A stretch of DNA of 10,179 nt, taken from CALINF01 sp039990395. Its GTDB lineage: Bacteria > Pseudomonadota > Gammaproteobacteria > Pseudomonadales > Halieaceae. Positions 1 to 4,705 of the stretch are shown one piece after another. A program made the translations under genes and the position numbers. Every line of letters begins with the position of its first letter. Within the stretch, counting starts at the first letter, position 1. The DNA lies in NCBI GenBank assembly GCA_039990395.1, contig JBDXFZ010000124.1, forward strand, positions 1-10,179, read 5' to 3'. A model generated the notes under the pieces. That model searched no databases. It was not told the origin of the DNA and worked only from the letters and a program-made list of their open reading frames with translations.

Positions 1-15
1 TCATGAATGCCGGGC

Positions 16-104
16 CAATAACGCTGAGGTAACCGGCGCCGGAGCGCAGCGGAGGGAACCAAAAGCGGTACGCTTTTGGCGTCCGGTTGACCGCCTGGTT
101 AATG
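16..104 (-). other. attC site (cassette 22-413)
   Basis: The ends are CAATAAC at 16-22 and GTTAATG at 98-104 on the plus strand. On the minus strand the inner arms read GGTCAACCGG and CCGGTTACC, with one extra C on the first arm, which sets the orientation. The central part is a long imperfect palindrome around AAAAGCG/CGCTTTT. The site is almost identical to the attC at 5127-5216. The TAA of the small ORF at 99-365 lies inside its first core. Confidence 0.9.
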
Positions 105-365
105 GCCGTTCACCACCATGGTTAAGCCTGGAAACCCAGGCCGCATGCACTCTCCCGGAAAGCTTGCACCAACTCGACGGATGGCGAAAGGAACTAGAAC
201 GCAAAAGCCGCCAACCCGATTACCGTTTGAGACGGACGGCCCCAAAACTGGGGCACGCCATGAATACCAACACCGCTGACTATTGTGGCAACCAAACCAG
301 ACAGCGAATTTTCCGGCCTTGGCGGTCACTAGAGTGAGCGGGCTTACAACCAATCCCGGTGCCAA
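99..365 (-). CDS. Doubtful small hypothetical ORF, only candidate gene of its cassette
   Basis: This 88-codon frame on the array's sense strand would start with TTG at 365 and stop with a TAA formed by the first attC core (99-101). Other cassette genes in this window end the same way (stops at 2941 and 3661). The predicted protein is rich in Gly, Val and Pro, with several Cys and Trp. It has no motif I recognise, no signal peptide and no clear membrane segment. I see no convincing Shine-Dalgarno sequence before the TTG. A competing frame is a 53-codon plus-strand ORF at 118-279 coding for a very basic peptide, which has no better support. The cassette may be non-coding, may carry an RNA, or may be a decayed gene. 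The assignment rests only on position and orientation. Confidence 0.3.
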   Translation of the reverse strand: MAPGLVVSPLTLVTAKAGKFAVWFGCHNSQRCWYSWRAPVLGPSVSNGNRVGGFCVLVPFAIRRVGASFPGECMRPGFPGLTMVVNGH

Positions 366-407
366 GGCCTTTGCACTGCACCAGCAAAAAACTCACGAAT
401 GCCGGGC

Positions 408-491
408 CAATAACGCCAAGCTAAGCGGCGCGCGTAAGCGCGTCCGGTGGAGGGCCGAAGGCCCGGAACGTACTTGAGCGATTTGTTATGC
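408..491 (-). other. attC site (nitroreductase cassette)
   Basis: The ends are CAATAAC at 408-414 and GTTATGC at 485-491. Minus-strand arms are GCTCAAG and CTTAGC, with an extra C on the first. A central stem, CCGGGCC/GGCCC-like around 450-465, resembles that of the attC at 4607-4705. It lies 11 bp past the nitroreductase stop codon. Confidence 0.88.
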
Positions 492-502
492 ATTGTTGGA
501 TG

Positions 503-1117
503 CTATGACCGACCAACACAAACCAATGCAGTGGGCTCAGAATCGGGGGGTAGCTTGAGAATCTTTTTCGCCCGATCATCGTCGAAACCTGCCACCAAAA
601 CAGCGCCAAGACCCAGATCTGTGGCTCGAAGATGGACGTTCTGCGCCAGCGCGCCGGACTCCATGTAAACATATCGAGCTCCTCGCTCCCCTGCAGGTGC
701 CTGAGACGCAAAATGTTCAACGGACTTTCCAAATTGCGCTGCTACGCAAATAATAAAGGCGGCATCTTTCAGCCAAGGCTGCTCACCAATTCCTGTATTT
801 GTGACTTCAGCCTCTGGAATCTCATTGCTTAGCAATTTCAATGAATGGCTATCACGCTGATGCGAGTAAATTCCGGGCTCTAAACCAGAGACACGGCGTG
901 CCAGAATATGAAGGCTCAGCGGATATACGCTGCCTGCTGACGGAATTGCCCGTTTTCCATCTGATCCGGTAGTGCCTTGCGCCGCAAACAGTAACTGCGA
1001 AAGGTTAAGTATAGAAATGAAGTCACCCGTATACTCGCGAATGCTGCGGCGATTTTCGATGCATTCCACCAAAGGGCGAGAATCATCTGCATCCGGTGCA
1101 GGCAGCTCGAAAATCAT
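503..1117 (-). CDS. SagB/ThcOx-type nitroreductase-family dehydrogenase
   Basis: The 204-aa protein has the hallmarks of the FMN-dependent nitroreductase fold as seen in SagB/ThcOx-like enzymes. These are an N-terminal arginine-rich flavin-binding segment (RRSIREY, residues 23-29), the PSAGSVYPL segment (59-67) typical of the SagB subgroup, a central GIYSHQRDSHSL-type strand, and a C-terminal helix with ESGALAQN followed by LGLGAV. Members bind FMN; in peptide toxin clusters SagB oxidises azolines to azoles, but many stand-alone relatives have unknown substrates. No cyclodehydratase, precursor peptide or transporter is nearby, so a role in RiPP maturation is not supported here. The ATG is preceded by GGGAGTG at a suitable distance and lies about 20 bp inside the cassette. 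The gene fills its cassette in the usual sense orientation. The family call is fairly secure, the substrate unknown. Confidence 0.85.
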   Translation of the reverse strand: MIFELPAPDADDSRPLVECIENRRSIREYTGDFISILNLSQLLFAAQGTTGSDGKRAIPSAGSVYPLSLHILARRVSGLEPGIYSHQRDSHSLKLLSNEIPEAEVTNTGIGEQPWLKDAAFIICVAAQFGKSVEHFASQAPAGERGARYVYMESGALAQNVHLRATDLGLGAVLVAGFDDDRAKKILKLPPDSEPTALVCVGRS

Positions 1118-1133
1118 GCGATCACTCCCTTAT

Positions 1134-1218
1134 GCATAACGCCGCTCAGCACGCGCGGCTATGGAATGTAGGCGAAGCCGCAATGTAGTAGCCGTCGCCG
1201 TGACTGGCCTTGTTAGGG
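1134..1218 (-). other. attC site (YefM-YoeB cassette)
   Basis: The ends are GCATAAC at 1134-1140 and GTTAGGG at 1212-1218. The interior (GCGAAGCCGCAATGTAGTAG) resembles the interiors of the attCs at 1786-1869 and 3583-3666, so the three share ancestry, but the outer arms differ and this site's arm asymmetry is the least clear of the ten. In array direction it is the 3' end of the toxin-antitoxin cassette, whose genes run the other way. Confidence 0.87.
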
Positions 1219-1227
1219 CCATTGCGA

Positions 1228-1262
1228 TATAGTTGTACGGAGTTCCCGTACGTAATGGTGGA
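1228..1262 (+). promoter_or_regulatory. Putative promoter/operator and RBS of the yefM-yoeB pair
   Basis: An inverted repeat GTACGG (1235-1240) and CCGTAC (1246-1251), spaced by 5 bp, lies just before the antitoxin gene. YefM-type antitoxins are known to bind operators built on TGTACA-like palindromes, and the left arm reads TGTACGG. A -10-like TATAGT at 1228-1233 abuts the repeat, but I see no good -35 at the right spacing. GGTGGAG just before the ATG at 1266 serves as a ribosome binding site. The repeat is seen directly; autoregulation is inferred from the family. Confidence 0.5.
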
Positions 1263-1265
1263 GTT

Positions 1266-1538
1266 ATGGATATCATCAGTGTAAACAAATTCAGAGACAA
1301 CCTAAAAAGCCTTGTAGAACAGGTAATTAATAGACATGAACCTCTCAAAGTGACACGCCGAGCTGGAGAGGCTTTCGTGATTATGAGTGCTGAAGACTGG
1401 GAAAGGGAACAAGAAACCCTGCATGTTCTTCAGAGCAGAGACCTGATGCAGCAAATTGCGGCCTCCCTCGATACTCACAGCCGTGGCCAAGGATATACAC
1501 CTAATGATGAGCAGATGAATGAGATCACTGGTATTTGA
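1266..1538 (+). CDS. yefM: YefM/Phd-family antitoxin
   Basis: This is the antitoxin of a type II pair: it binds and neutralises the YoeB toxin encoded next to it and represses the operon by binding DNA. The 90-aa protein has the YefM N-terminal DNA-binding fold (MDIISVNKFRDNLKSLVEQV, residues 1-20), the central RRAGEAFVIMSAEDW segment typical of the family, and a polar C-terminal toxin-binding tail. I chose the ATG at 1266 because GGTGGAG precedes it and similarity begins there; a TTG at 1233 would extend the frame into the operator. The gene overlaps the toxin start by 20 bp, which suggests coupled translation. The cassette lies opposite to its neighbours, so it must have its own promoter. 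Confidence 0.9.
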   Translation: MDIISVNKFRDNLKSLVEQVINRHEPLKVTRRAGEAFVIMSAEDWEREQETLHVLQSRDLMQQIAASLDTHSRGQGYTPNDEQMNEITGI

Positions 1539-1791
1539 GGGCAACACTTGGGAAGCCTATGAAAAGATGCGAGAGAAGGACAAGAAGCTGCACAAAGCTC
1601 TCTGCAAGCTACTGAAAGAGATGCTTCGTTCTGACGACCCATCAACTGGCATTGGAAAACCTGAGCCGCTTAAACACAACTTATCAGGCTTGTGGTCACG
1701 ACGCATCTCACAGAAAGACAGACTTATCTACCGGTTCGACGACAAATCCATTTATGTTTTCGCCATCGGTGGACACTACGACCAGCCCTAA
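1519..1791 (+). CDS. yoeB: YoeB/Txe-family mRNA interferase toxin
   Basis: YoeB is a RelE-fold endoribonuclease that cuts mRNA in the ribosomal A site when its antitoxin is degraded. The 90-aa protein matches the family over its whole length, including the block GKPEPLKHNLSGLWSRRIS (46-64). The expected catalytic residues are present as E49, R68, H86 and Y87. It ends with three extra residues (DQP) after the usual terminal HY. The start overlaps the end of yefM. The TAA stop at 1789-1791 is supplied by the core site of the next attC and falls exactly on the cassette edge, so the coding frame fills the cassette to its last base. With all catalytic residues intact, the toxin is probably active and the pair may protect the array from loss. 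Confidence 0.93.
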   Translation: MRSLVFEGNTWEAYEKMREKDKKLHKALCKLLKEMLRSDDPSTGIGKPEPLKHNLSGLWSRRISQKDRLIYRFDDKSIYVFAIGGHYDQP

Positions 1792-1869
1792 CGCTTGCAG
1801 CATGCGCGCCCACGCAATGGAGCCGAAGGCGCAATGTAGTGGGCGTCGCCGTGCCTGCACTTGTTATGT
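1786..1869 (-). other. attC site (cupin cassette)
   Basis: The ends are CCCTAAC at 1786-1792 and GTTATGT at 1863-1869. Minus-strand arms are TGCAGGCA and TGCTGCA, with an extra G on the first. The site is nearly identical to the attC at 3583-3666, with three substitutions over about 80 bp. Its core contains the stop codon of yoeB on the opposite strand. Confidence 0.9.
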
Positions 1870-1873
1870 GGGT

Positions 1874-2203
1874 TTAGTCGACAACGAATAACTTTGCCCC
1901 TTGCTCCGTCGATGAACGGTGAAGCTCTGCATTGTCTGCGACCTGATAGCTCGAACCGGGGCTAAGAACAAAACACCGGCCGTCTTCCAGTTCAGTATGA
2001 AGTTCGCCTTCTAGACACAGAAGTATGTGCCCCTTAGCACACCAATGATCTGCCAAATAACCGGGGCTGTACTCAACCATTCGCACGCGGATATTGCCGA
2101 AATTTCGAGTCCTCCAGTAAGCAACACCCTTTTCCCCAGAGTGCTCGGTCTTCTCAACTTGGGCCCAGTCAGTAACCCCAAACGGCAAATCTGTGATGTT
2201 CAA
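1874..2203 (-). CDS. Small cupin protein with a DHWC motif
   Basis: This 109-aa protein is a single cupin barrel. Residues 45-68 read YSPGYLADHWCAKGHILLCLEGEL; the start matches the G-X5-H-X-H-like first cupin motif in a modified form (DHWC at 52-55, then H59), followed by LEGEL. The second half has the usual S-P-G-S turn (residues 81-84). It looks like the group annotated as DHCW-motif cupin fold proteins, whose function is not established; a metal-binding or small-molecule role is possible. The start is TTG, backed by a strong AAGGAGGA ribosome binding site six bases upstream (2210-2217), and no better ATG exists. The stop lies five bases from the attC core, so the gene fills its cassette. 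The fold is well supported; the role is unknown. Confidence 0.8.
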   Translation of the reverse strand: MNITDLPFGVTDWAQVEKTEHSGEKGVAYWRTRNFGNIRVRMVEYSPGYLADHWCAKGHILLCLEGELHTELEDGRCFVLSPGSSYQVADNAELHRSSTEQGAKLFVVD

Positions 2204-2221
2204 GATTGCTCCTCCTTAAGC

Positions 2222-2280
2222 AAATAACGCTAAACGAAGCGGCGTGCGTCAGCACGTCCGCCTTGCGTGATTGGTTAAAT
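2222..2280 (-). other. attC site, short (RHH-ParE cassette)
   Basis: The ends are AAATAAC at 2222-2228 and GTTAAAT at 2274-2280, giving 59 bp, close to the shortest usual attC. Minus-strand arms are AAGGCGG and CCGCTT, with an extra G on the first. The centre is a small palindrome, GACGTGCTGACGCACGCC. The ParE stop codon is 2 bp away. Confidence 0.85.
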
Positions 2281-2282
2281 TG

Positions 2283-2564
2283 CTATCGCTTACCCTCCAG
2301 GCCATGCCATACCCGGAGGATGATTATGGCACTGGCATGTACTGAATAACGCACAACGTACTTGCCAAAAATGATGTCGCGCACTGACTCGGGATCAGGT
2401 GCCAATTCAACCGGCACTCCCAACTTGGGGAAATCTGGCAGCAACTCGATTTTGCCAACTAACTCTGCGGCGATCCTGGCTGCAGCAACGGGATTGTGGA
2501 CTGCGATGAACTCCCTGAGGCGCTTTAAATCTTCAATGGCTTCCTCCGTGTAAACCAGTTTCAC
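2283..2564 (-). CDS. RelE/ParE-family toxin
   Basis: The 93-aa protein has the RelE/ParE fold. An N-terminal strand and helix (VYTEEAIEDLKRLREFIA, 4-21) lead to a helix with VAAARIAAELVGKIELL (26-42), then LPDFPKLGVPV, and a C-terminal sheet with the characteristic DIIFGKYVVRYSV and a final strand ending IIILRVWHGLEGKR. The WHG(L/R)E(G/N)KR ending is typical of ParE-like toxins, some of which poison gyrase and others cut mRNA; sequence alone does not tell which. The start is GTG inside the antitoxin stop (GTGA overlap of 4 bp), which indicates coupled translation at low toxin dosage. The TAG stop is 2 bp from the attC, so the pair fills the cassette in sense orientation. Confidence 0.85.
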   Translation of the reverse strand: MKLVYTEEAIEDLKRLREFIAVHNPVAAARIAAELVGKIELLPDFPKLGVPVELAPDPESVRDIIFGKYVVRYSVHASAIIILRVWHGLEGKR

Positions 2565-2833
2565 TTACCTGACCTCGGCGCATCCTGCTCGTTATCGGTT
2601 CCCCAGCTACTGAGCCAACCATGGACCTTGTTGGCGTCAACCACTTTCCCTTGGGCAGCGGACTCCATTGCCTCCAAGGTTTGCTGCCAACGCTCCTGCT
2701 CACGCTGTTGCTTTTCGATATATTCCAACAGGGCCTGATTGATCACCCAGCCTTTGCTCCGCTGGAGCCTGCCAGCGATTGCTTCAAGGTGCTGCTCAAC
2801 TTCTGCCTGTAGACGGACTGTAGTGACGCTCAT
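2561..2833 (-). CDS. CopG/ParD-like ribbon-helix-helix antitoxin
   Basis: The 90-aa protein begins with a ribbon-helix-helix DNA-binding domain. A beta strand (VTTVRLQ, residues 3-9) is followed by a helix (EVEQHLEAIAGRL), a turn (QRSKGW) and a second helix (VINQALLEYIEKQ). The rest is a charged helix (QQREQERWQQTLEAMESA) and a C-terminal part expected to wrap the toxin, ending WLSSWG and a polar tail. As in ParD/CopG antitoxins it should neutralise the adjacent ParE-like toxin and repress its own promoter. GAGGG lies about ten bases before the ATG. A palindrome at 2853-2881 lies immediately upstream and is a likely operator. The antitoxin-first order with a 4-bp overlap is standard for such operons. 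Confidence 0.85.
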   Translation of the reverse strand: MSVTTVRLQAEVEQHLEAIAGRLQRSKGWVINQALLEYIEKQQREQERWQQTLEAMESAAQGKVVDANKVHGWLSSWGTDNEQDAPRSGK

Positions 2834-2852
2834 TGCTATACCCTCAAGGCCA

Positions 2853-2895
2853 TTGACTACAAGGTATTACAGCATAGTCAACGAGGGTGCGCCAA
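2853..2895 (-). promoter_or_regulatory. Putative promoter and operator of the RHH-ParE operon
   Basis: On the minus strand TTGGCG (2890-2895) and TGTAAT (2866-2871) are separated by 18 bp, a plausible sigma-70-type promoter. A perfect inverted repeat of 7-bp arms, TTGACTA at 2853-2859 and TAGTCAA at 2875-2881, surrounds the -10 element. Ribbon-helix-helix antitoxins bind such palindromes, so autorepression is likely. The repeat is directly visible; the promoter assignment is by eye. Confidence 0.45.
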
Positions 2896-2898
2896 AAA

Positions 2899-2946
2899 AT
2901 TTAACGCCGCGTTCACCGGCTCGTCCGGTGCAACGCTTGGTTAAGT
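2899..2946 (-). other. Very short attC site (DJ-1 cassette)
   Basis: The ends are ATTTAAC at 2899-2905 and GTTAAGT at 2940-2946, only 48 bp in all. On the minus strand the arms are GTTGCACCGG and CCGGTGAAC; they pair except for one extra G on the first arm and are joined by a 5-base loop (ACGAG). The DJ-1 stop codon is inside the first core. This could also be a degenerate or truncated site. Confidence 0.75.
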
Positions 2947-3567
2947 GCTTTTGATATATGCAGGTGCTTGTTCGTGGTTTTCAAAACTACCGTATTTGAT
3001 AGAAGAGGGATAATACTCTGCAGCAAATTGCACTGTCCCAGCAGCGGCTTCACCGTCAACGCTAGCAATAAATGCGAGCATAAGGTCAGTGCCAGCAGAG
3101 ACACCAGCAGATGACCAGATATTCCCGTCTTGGACATACCGTTGCTCAACAACTGTTACGTCACCAAGTGCACGCAAACGCTCTAAAGAACCCCAATGAG
3201 TCGTTGCTTTCTTTCCCGATAAAAGCCCCGCGGCATGTAGCACAAATGAACCGGTGCAGACCGATAGAATGGCCTTACAGTTCCTTGCTTGATTGGCAAC
3301 GAAATCAATTAACACAGGATTGCTTACCTCAATACGCGTGCCTTGGCCTCCTGGGATGAGCAAATAGTCAAGTGGGGGGCAGGTAGCAAACGAAGCATGT
3401 GGGTTAATAGACAAGCCCTTTGCACAAGTGATTGGCTCCATCAATTGTCCCACAATGATGCAGTTTGCTGGGCCGTTGGCATTTTTCCGCCACATCGTGA
3501 GCATCTCCCACGGCCCGACAAAGTCGAGTTCCTCGACCTGATCAAATACGAGAATTCCAAAATTCAT
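2941..3567 (-). CDS. DJ-1/PfpI-family protein (isonitrile hydratase/ThiJ-like)
   Basis: The 208-aa protein has the class I glutamine-amidotransferase-like DJ-1/PfpI fold. It starts with the strand FGILVFDQVEELDFVGPWEM, typical of the branch that includes isonitrile hydratase and the N-terminal domains of some AraC-family regulators. Next come the strand LDYLLIPGGQG (66-76) and the nucleophile elbow ILSVCTGSFVLHAAGLL (100-116), with the likely catalytic Cys at 104, then the TTHWGSLERL segment. There is no C-terminal AraC DNA-binding domain, so it is a free-standing enzyme of unknown substrate. The frame is open further upstream into the attC, but the ATG at 3567 has GGAGG seven bases before it and is where similarity begins. 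The TAA stop is part of the attC core. Confidence 0.88.
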   Translation of the reverse strand: MNFGILVFDQVEELDFVGPWEMLTMWRKNANGPANCIIVGQLMEPITCAKGLSINPHASFATCPPLDYLLIPGGQGTRIEVSNPVLIDFVANQARNCKAILSVCTGSFVLHAAGLLSGKKATTHWGSLERLRALGDVTVVEQRYVQDGNIWSSAGVSAGTDLMLAFIASVDGEAAAGTVQFAAEYYPSSIKYGSFENHEQAPAYIKST

Positions 3568-3582
3568 AGAAACCTCCGAGGC

Positions 3583-3666
3583 ACTTAACGCTTGCAGCAT
3601 GCGCGCCCACGGAATGAAGCCGAAGGCGCAATGTAGTGGGCGTCGCCGTGCCTGCACTGGTTATGT
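3583..3666 (-). other. attC site (membrane-protein cassette)
   Basis: The ends are ACTTAAC at 3583-3589 and GTTATGT at 3660-3666. Minus-strand arms TGCAGGCA and TGCTGCA carry one extra G on the first arm. It differs from the attC at 1786-1869 by three substitutions. The first core supplies the TAA of the 3661-4092 gene. Confidence 0.9.
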
Positions 3667-4092
3667 GACTTTGAGGCTTTCAATCTCACCCCTAACTGCT
3701 TTAACGAATTTTTTCCTTAACTCTGGATAACTGCTAGTAGCTTGAGAATTAGCCGCATGAGAAGTTAGTGCATGATCTGCCAGTTTTCCTGCCGCACTTA
3801 GCGTTTCCTCGGTTCCAAATAGCTCAATTTGAGCAATAAAGTTAGCGACTTTATCGAATTCAGAAATATCTCCCGTTTTCTCCTTATGGGACTTCATCTC
3901 AAGACGGCTGATTTCTTCAAGGAAACTAGAGTATAAATGCCGTCTATCCTGAATCTCTTCACGGGCAATAGATCTCACCCATTCCTTCGTATTTATGGAT
4001 TTAGTCGAAAAGTACGACAGGGCACCCCCAATCAATGCACCGAGAAGTGCTGACACAGCGCCAATCATTGTAATCGATAACTCCTCGTTCAT
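3661..4092 (-). CDS. Small one-pass membrane protein of unknown function
   Basis: I do not recognise this 143-aa protein. Residues 7-28 form one hydrophobic segment rich in Gly and Ala (ITMIGAVSALLGALIGGALSYF) with small-xxx-small spacing that favours helix packing. The rest is charged and should be mostly helical (REEIQDRRHLYSSFLEEISRLEM and following), so a membrane-anchored cytoplasmic or periplasmic coiled structure is likely. The ATG at 4092 lies only 13 bases from the cassette crossover and has no Shine-Dalgarno sequence. An alternative ATG at 4068 (M9) follows GAGGAG by 12 bases and would keep the membrane segment. The TAA stop is formed by the attC core. Base composition is more AT-rich than the neighbouring VOC gene, which fits separate origins. 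Confidence 0.7.
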   Translation of the reverse strand: MNEELSITMIGAVSALLGALIGGALSYFSTKSINTKEWVRSIAREEIQDRRHLYSSFLEEISRLEMKSHKEKTGDISEFDKVANFIAQIELFGTEETLSAAGKLADHALTSHAANSQATSSYPELRKKFVKAVRGEIESLKVT

Positions 4093-4098
4093 TTTTAC

Positions 4099-4170
4099 AC
4101 ATAACGCTTGAGCTCAGCCGCGGCGAAACCGCGCAGCGGTTTTGACGTCGGCTGGAGCGCATTGTTAGCA
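4099..4170 (-). other. attC site (VOC cassette)
   Basis: The ends are ACATAAC at 4099-4105 and GTTAGCA at 4164-4170, 72 bp. Minus-strand arms are GCTCCAGCC and GGCTGAGC, with one extra C on the first arm. The centre is the palindrome AAACCGCTGCGCGGTTT. The VOC stop is one base away. Confidence 0.9.
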
Positions 4171-4171
4171 C

Positions 4172-4588
4172 TCACTCGACTTGCAACCCTGGGATGTGCG
4201 CAAGTTCGAACTTCATTCCGTCCGGCCCCTCGAAGAACACGGCATAGTATCCCGGTGCGTAATCGTATTCTGCAGGAGCATCCAACACTTTGACACCGCG
4301 TTCCCGGAGCAAAGCATAGAGGTCATCTACCTGACCACGCGAGGCTGCATTAAATGCGAGATGGTGTAATCCGGGTGCATAACGCTTGTGTTCATGAGCC
4401 TGCAACTCGTCGCTCGCTTGCCAGAGATTTAAAGCAGTTCCAGTGGCTCCAGACACCCACACGGATAATCCTTCCAATTGCTCTGCCTTCTCGTACCCTA
4501 AAAAGCGCAGTACCGGAGTGAGTAGCGATTCGGCTTCATGCAAATTGCTGACCGTGAGTGCAACGTGATTGATAGCGCCAAGTGTCAT
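4172..4588 (-). CDS. VOC-family (glyoxalase-fold) protein
   Basis: The 138-aa protein is a complete vicinal-oxygen-chelate domain made of two beta-alpha-beta-beta-beta halves. The first half opens with INHVALTVSNL, with His8 as the first expected metal ligand. The second opens with GLHHLAFNA, with His75 or His76 as a ligand. It closes with FFEGPDGMKFELAHIP, where Glu128 is the usual last ligand. All key metal positions are therefore filled, so an active metalloenzyme or a metal-dependent resistance protein is plausible. Relatives include glyoxalases, dioxygenases and fosfomycin or bleomycin resistance proteins, and the sequence does not decide among them. The ATG follows GAGAGG at good spacing. 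The gene fills its cassette, and its TGA is next to the attC core. Confidence 0.87.
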   Translation of the reverse strand: MTLGAINHVALTVSNLHEAESLLTPVLRFLGYEKAEQLEGLSVWVSGATGTALNLWQASDELQAHEHKRYAPGLHHLAFNAASRGQVDDLYALLRERGVKVLDAPAEYDYAPGYYAVFFEGPDGMKFELAHIPGLQVE

Positions 4589-4606
4589 TGAAACCTCTCA
4601 ATTGAG

Positions 4607-4705
4607 TGCTAACGCCGTTGTTCAGCGGTGCCCTTGTAGCGCAGCGAAAAGGGCATCCGGTGGAGGGCCGTCAGGCCCGGAACGAACTGGAACACTTGGT
4701 TAGAT
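4607..4705 (-). other. attC site, longest in the window (132-aa protein cassette)
   Basis: The ends are TGCTAAC at 4607-4613 and GTTAGAT at 4699-4705, 99 bp. Minus-strand arms are GTTCCAG and CTGAAC, with an extra C on the first arm. Two internal hairpins are visible, GGGCC/GGCCC near 4665-4679 and CCCTT/AAGGG near 4630-4652. Confidence 0.88.

Noticed and set aside
118..279. 53-codon plus-strand ORF with a very basic product
   Set aside because: It is opposite to the array direction, has no ribosome binding site and no familiar motif. Its composition looks like a chance frame in GC-rich DNA.
283..668. Plus-strand open frames at 283-477 and 447-668
   Set aside because: They run through the attC at 408-491 and the antisense of the nitroreductase gene. 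Neither has a ribosome binding site or a recognisable product.
3568..3657. N-terminal extension of the DJ-1 protein by 30 residues
   Set aside because: The extension translates attC sequence. The ATG at 3567 has a strong GGAGG and starts the conserved fold.
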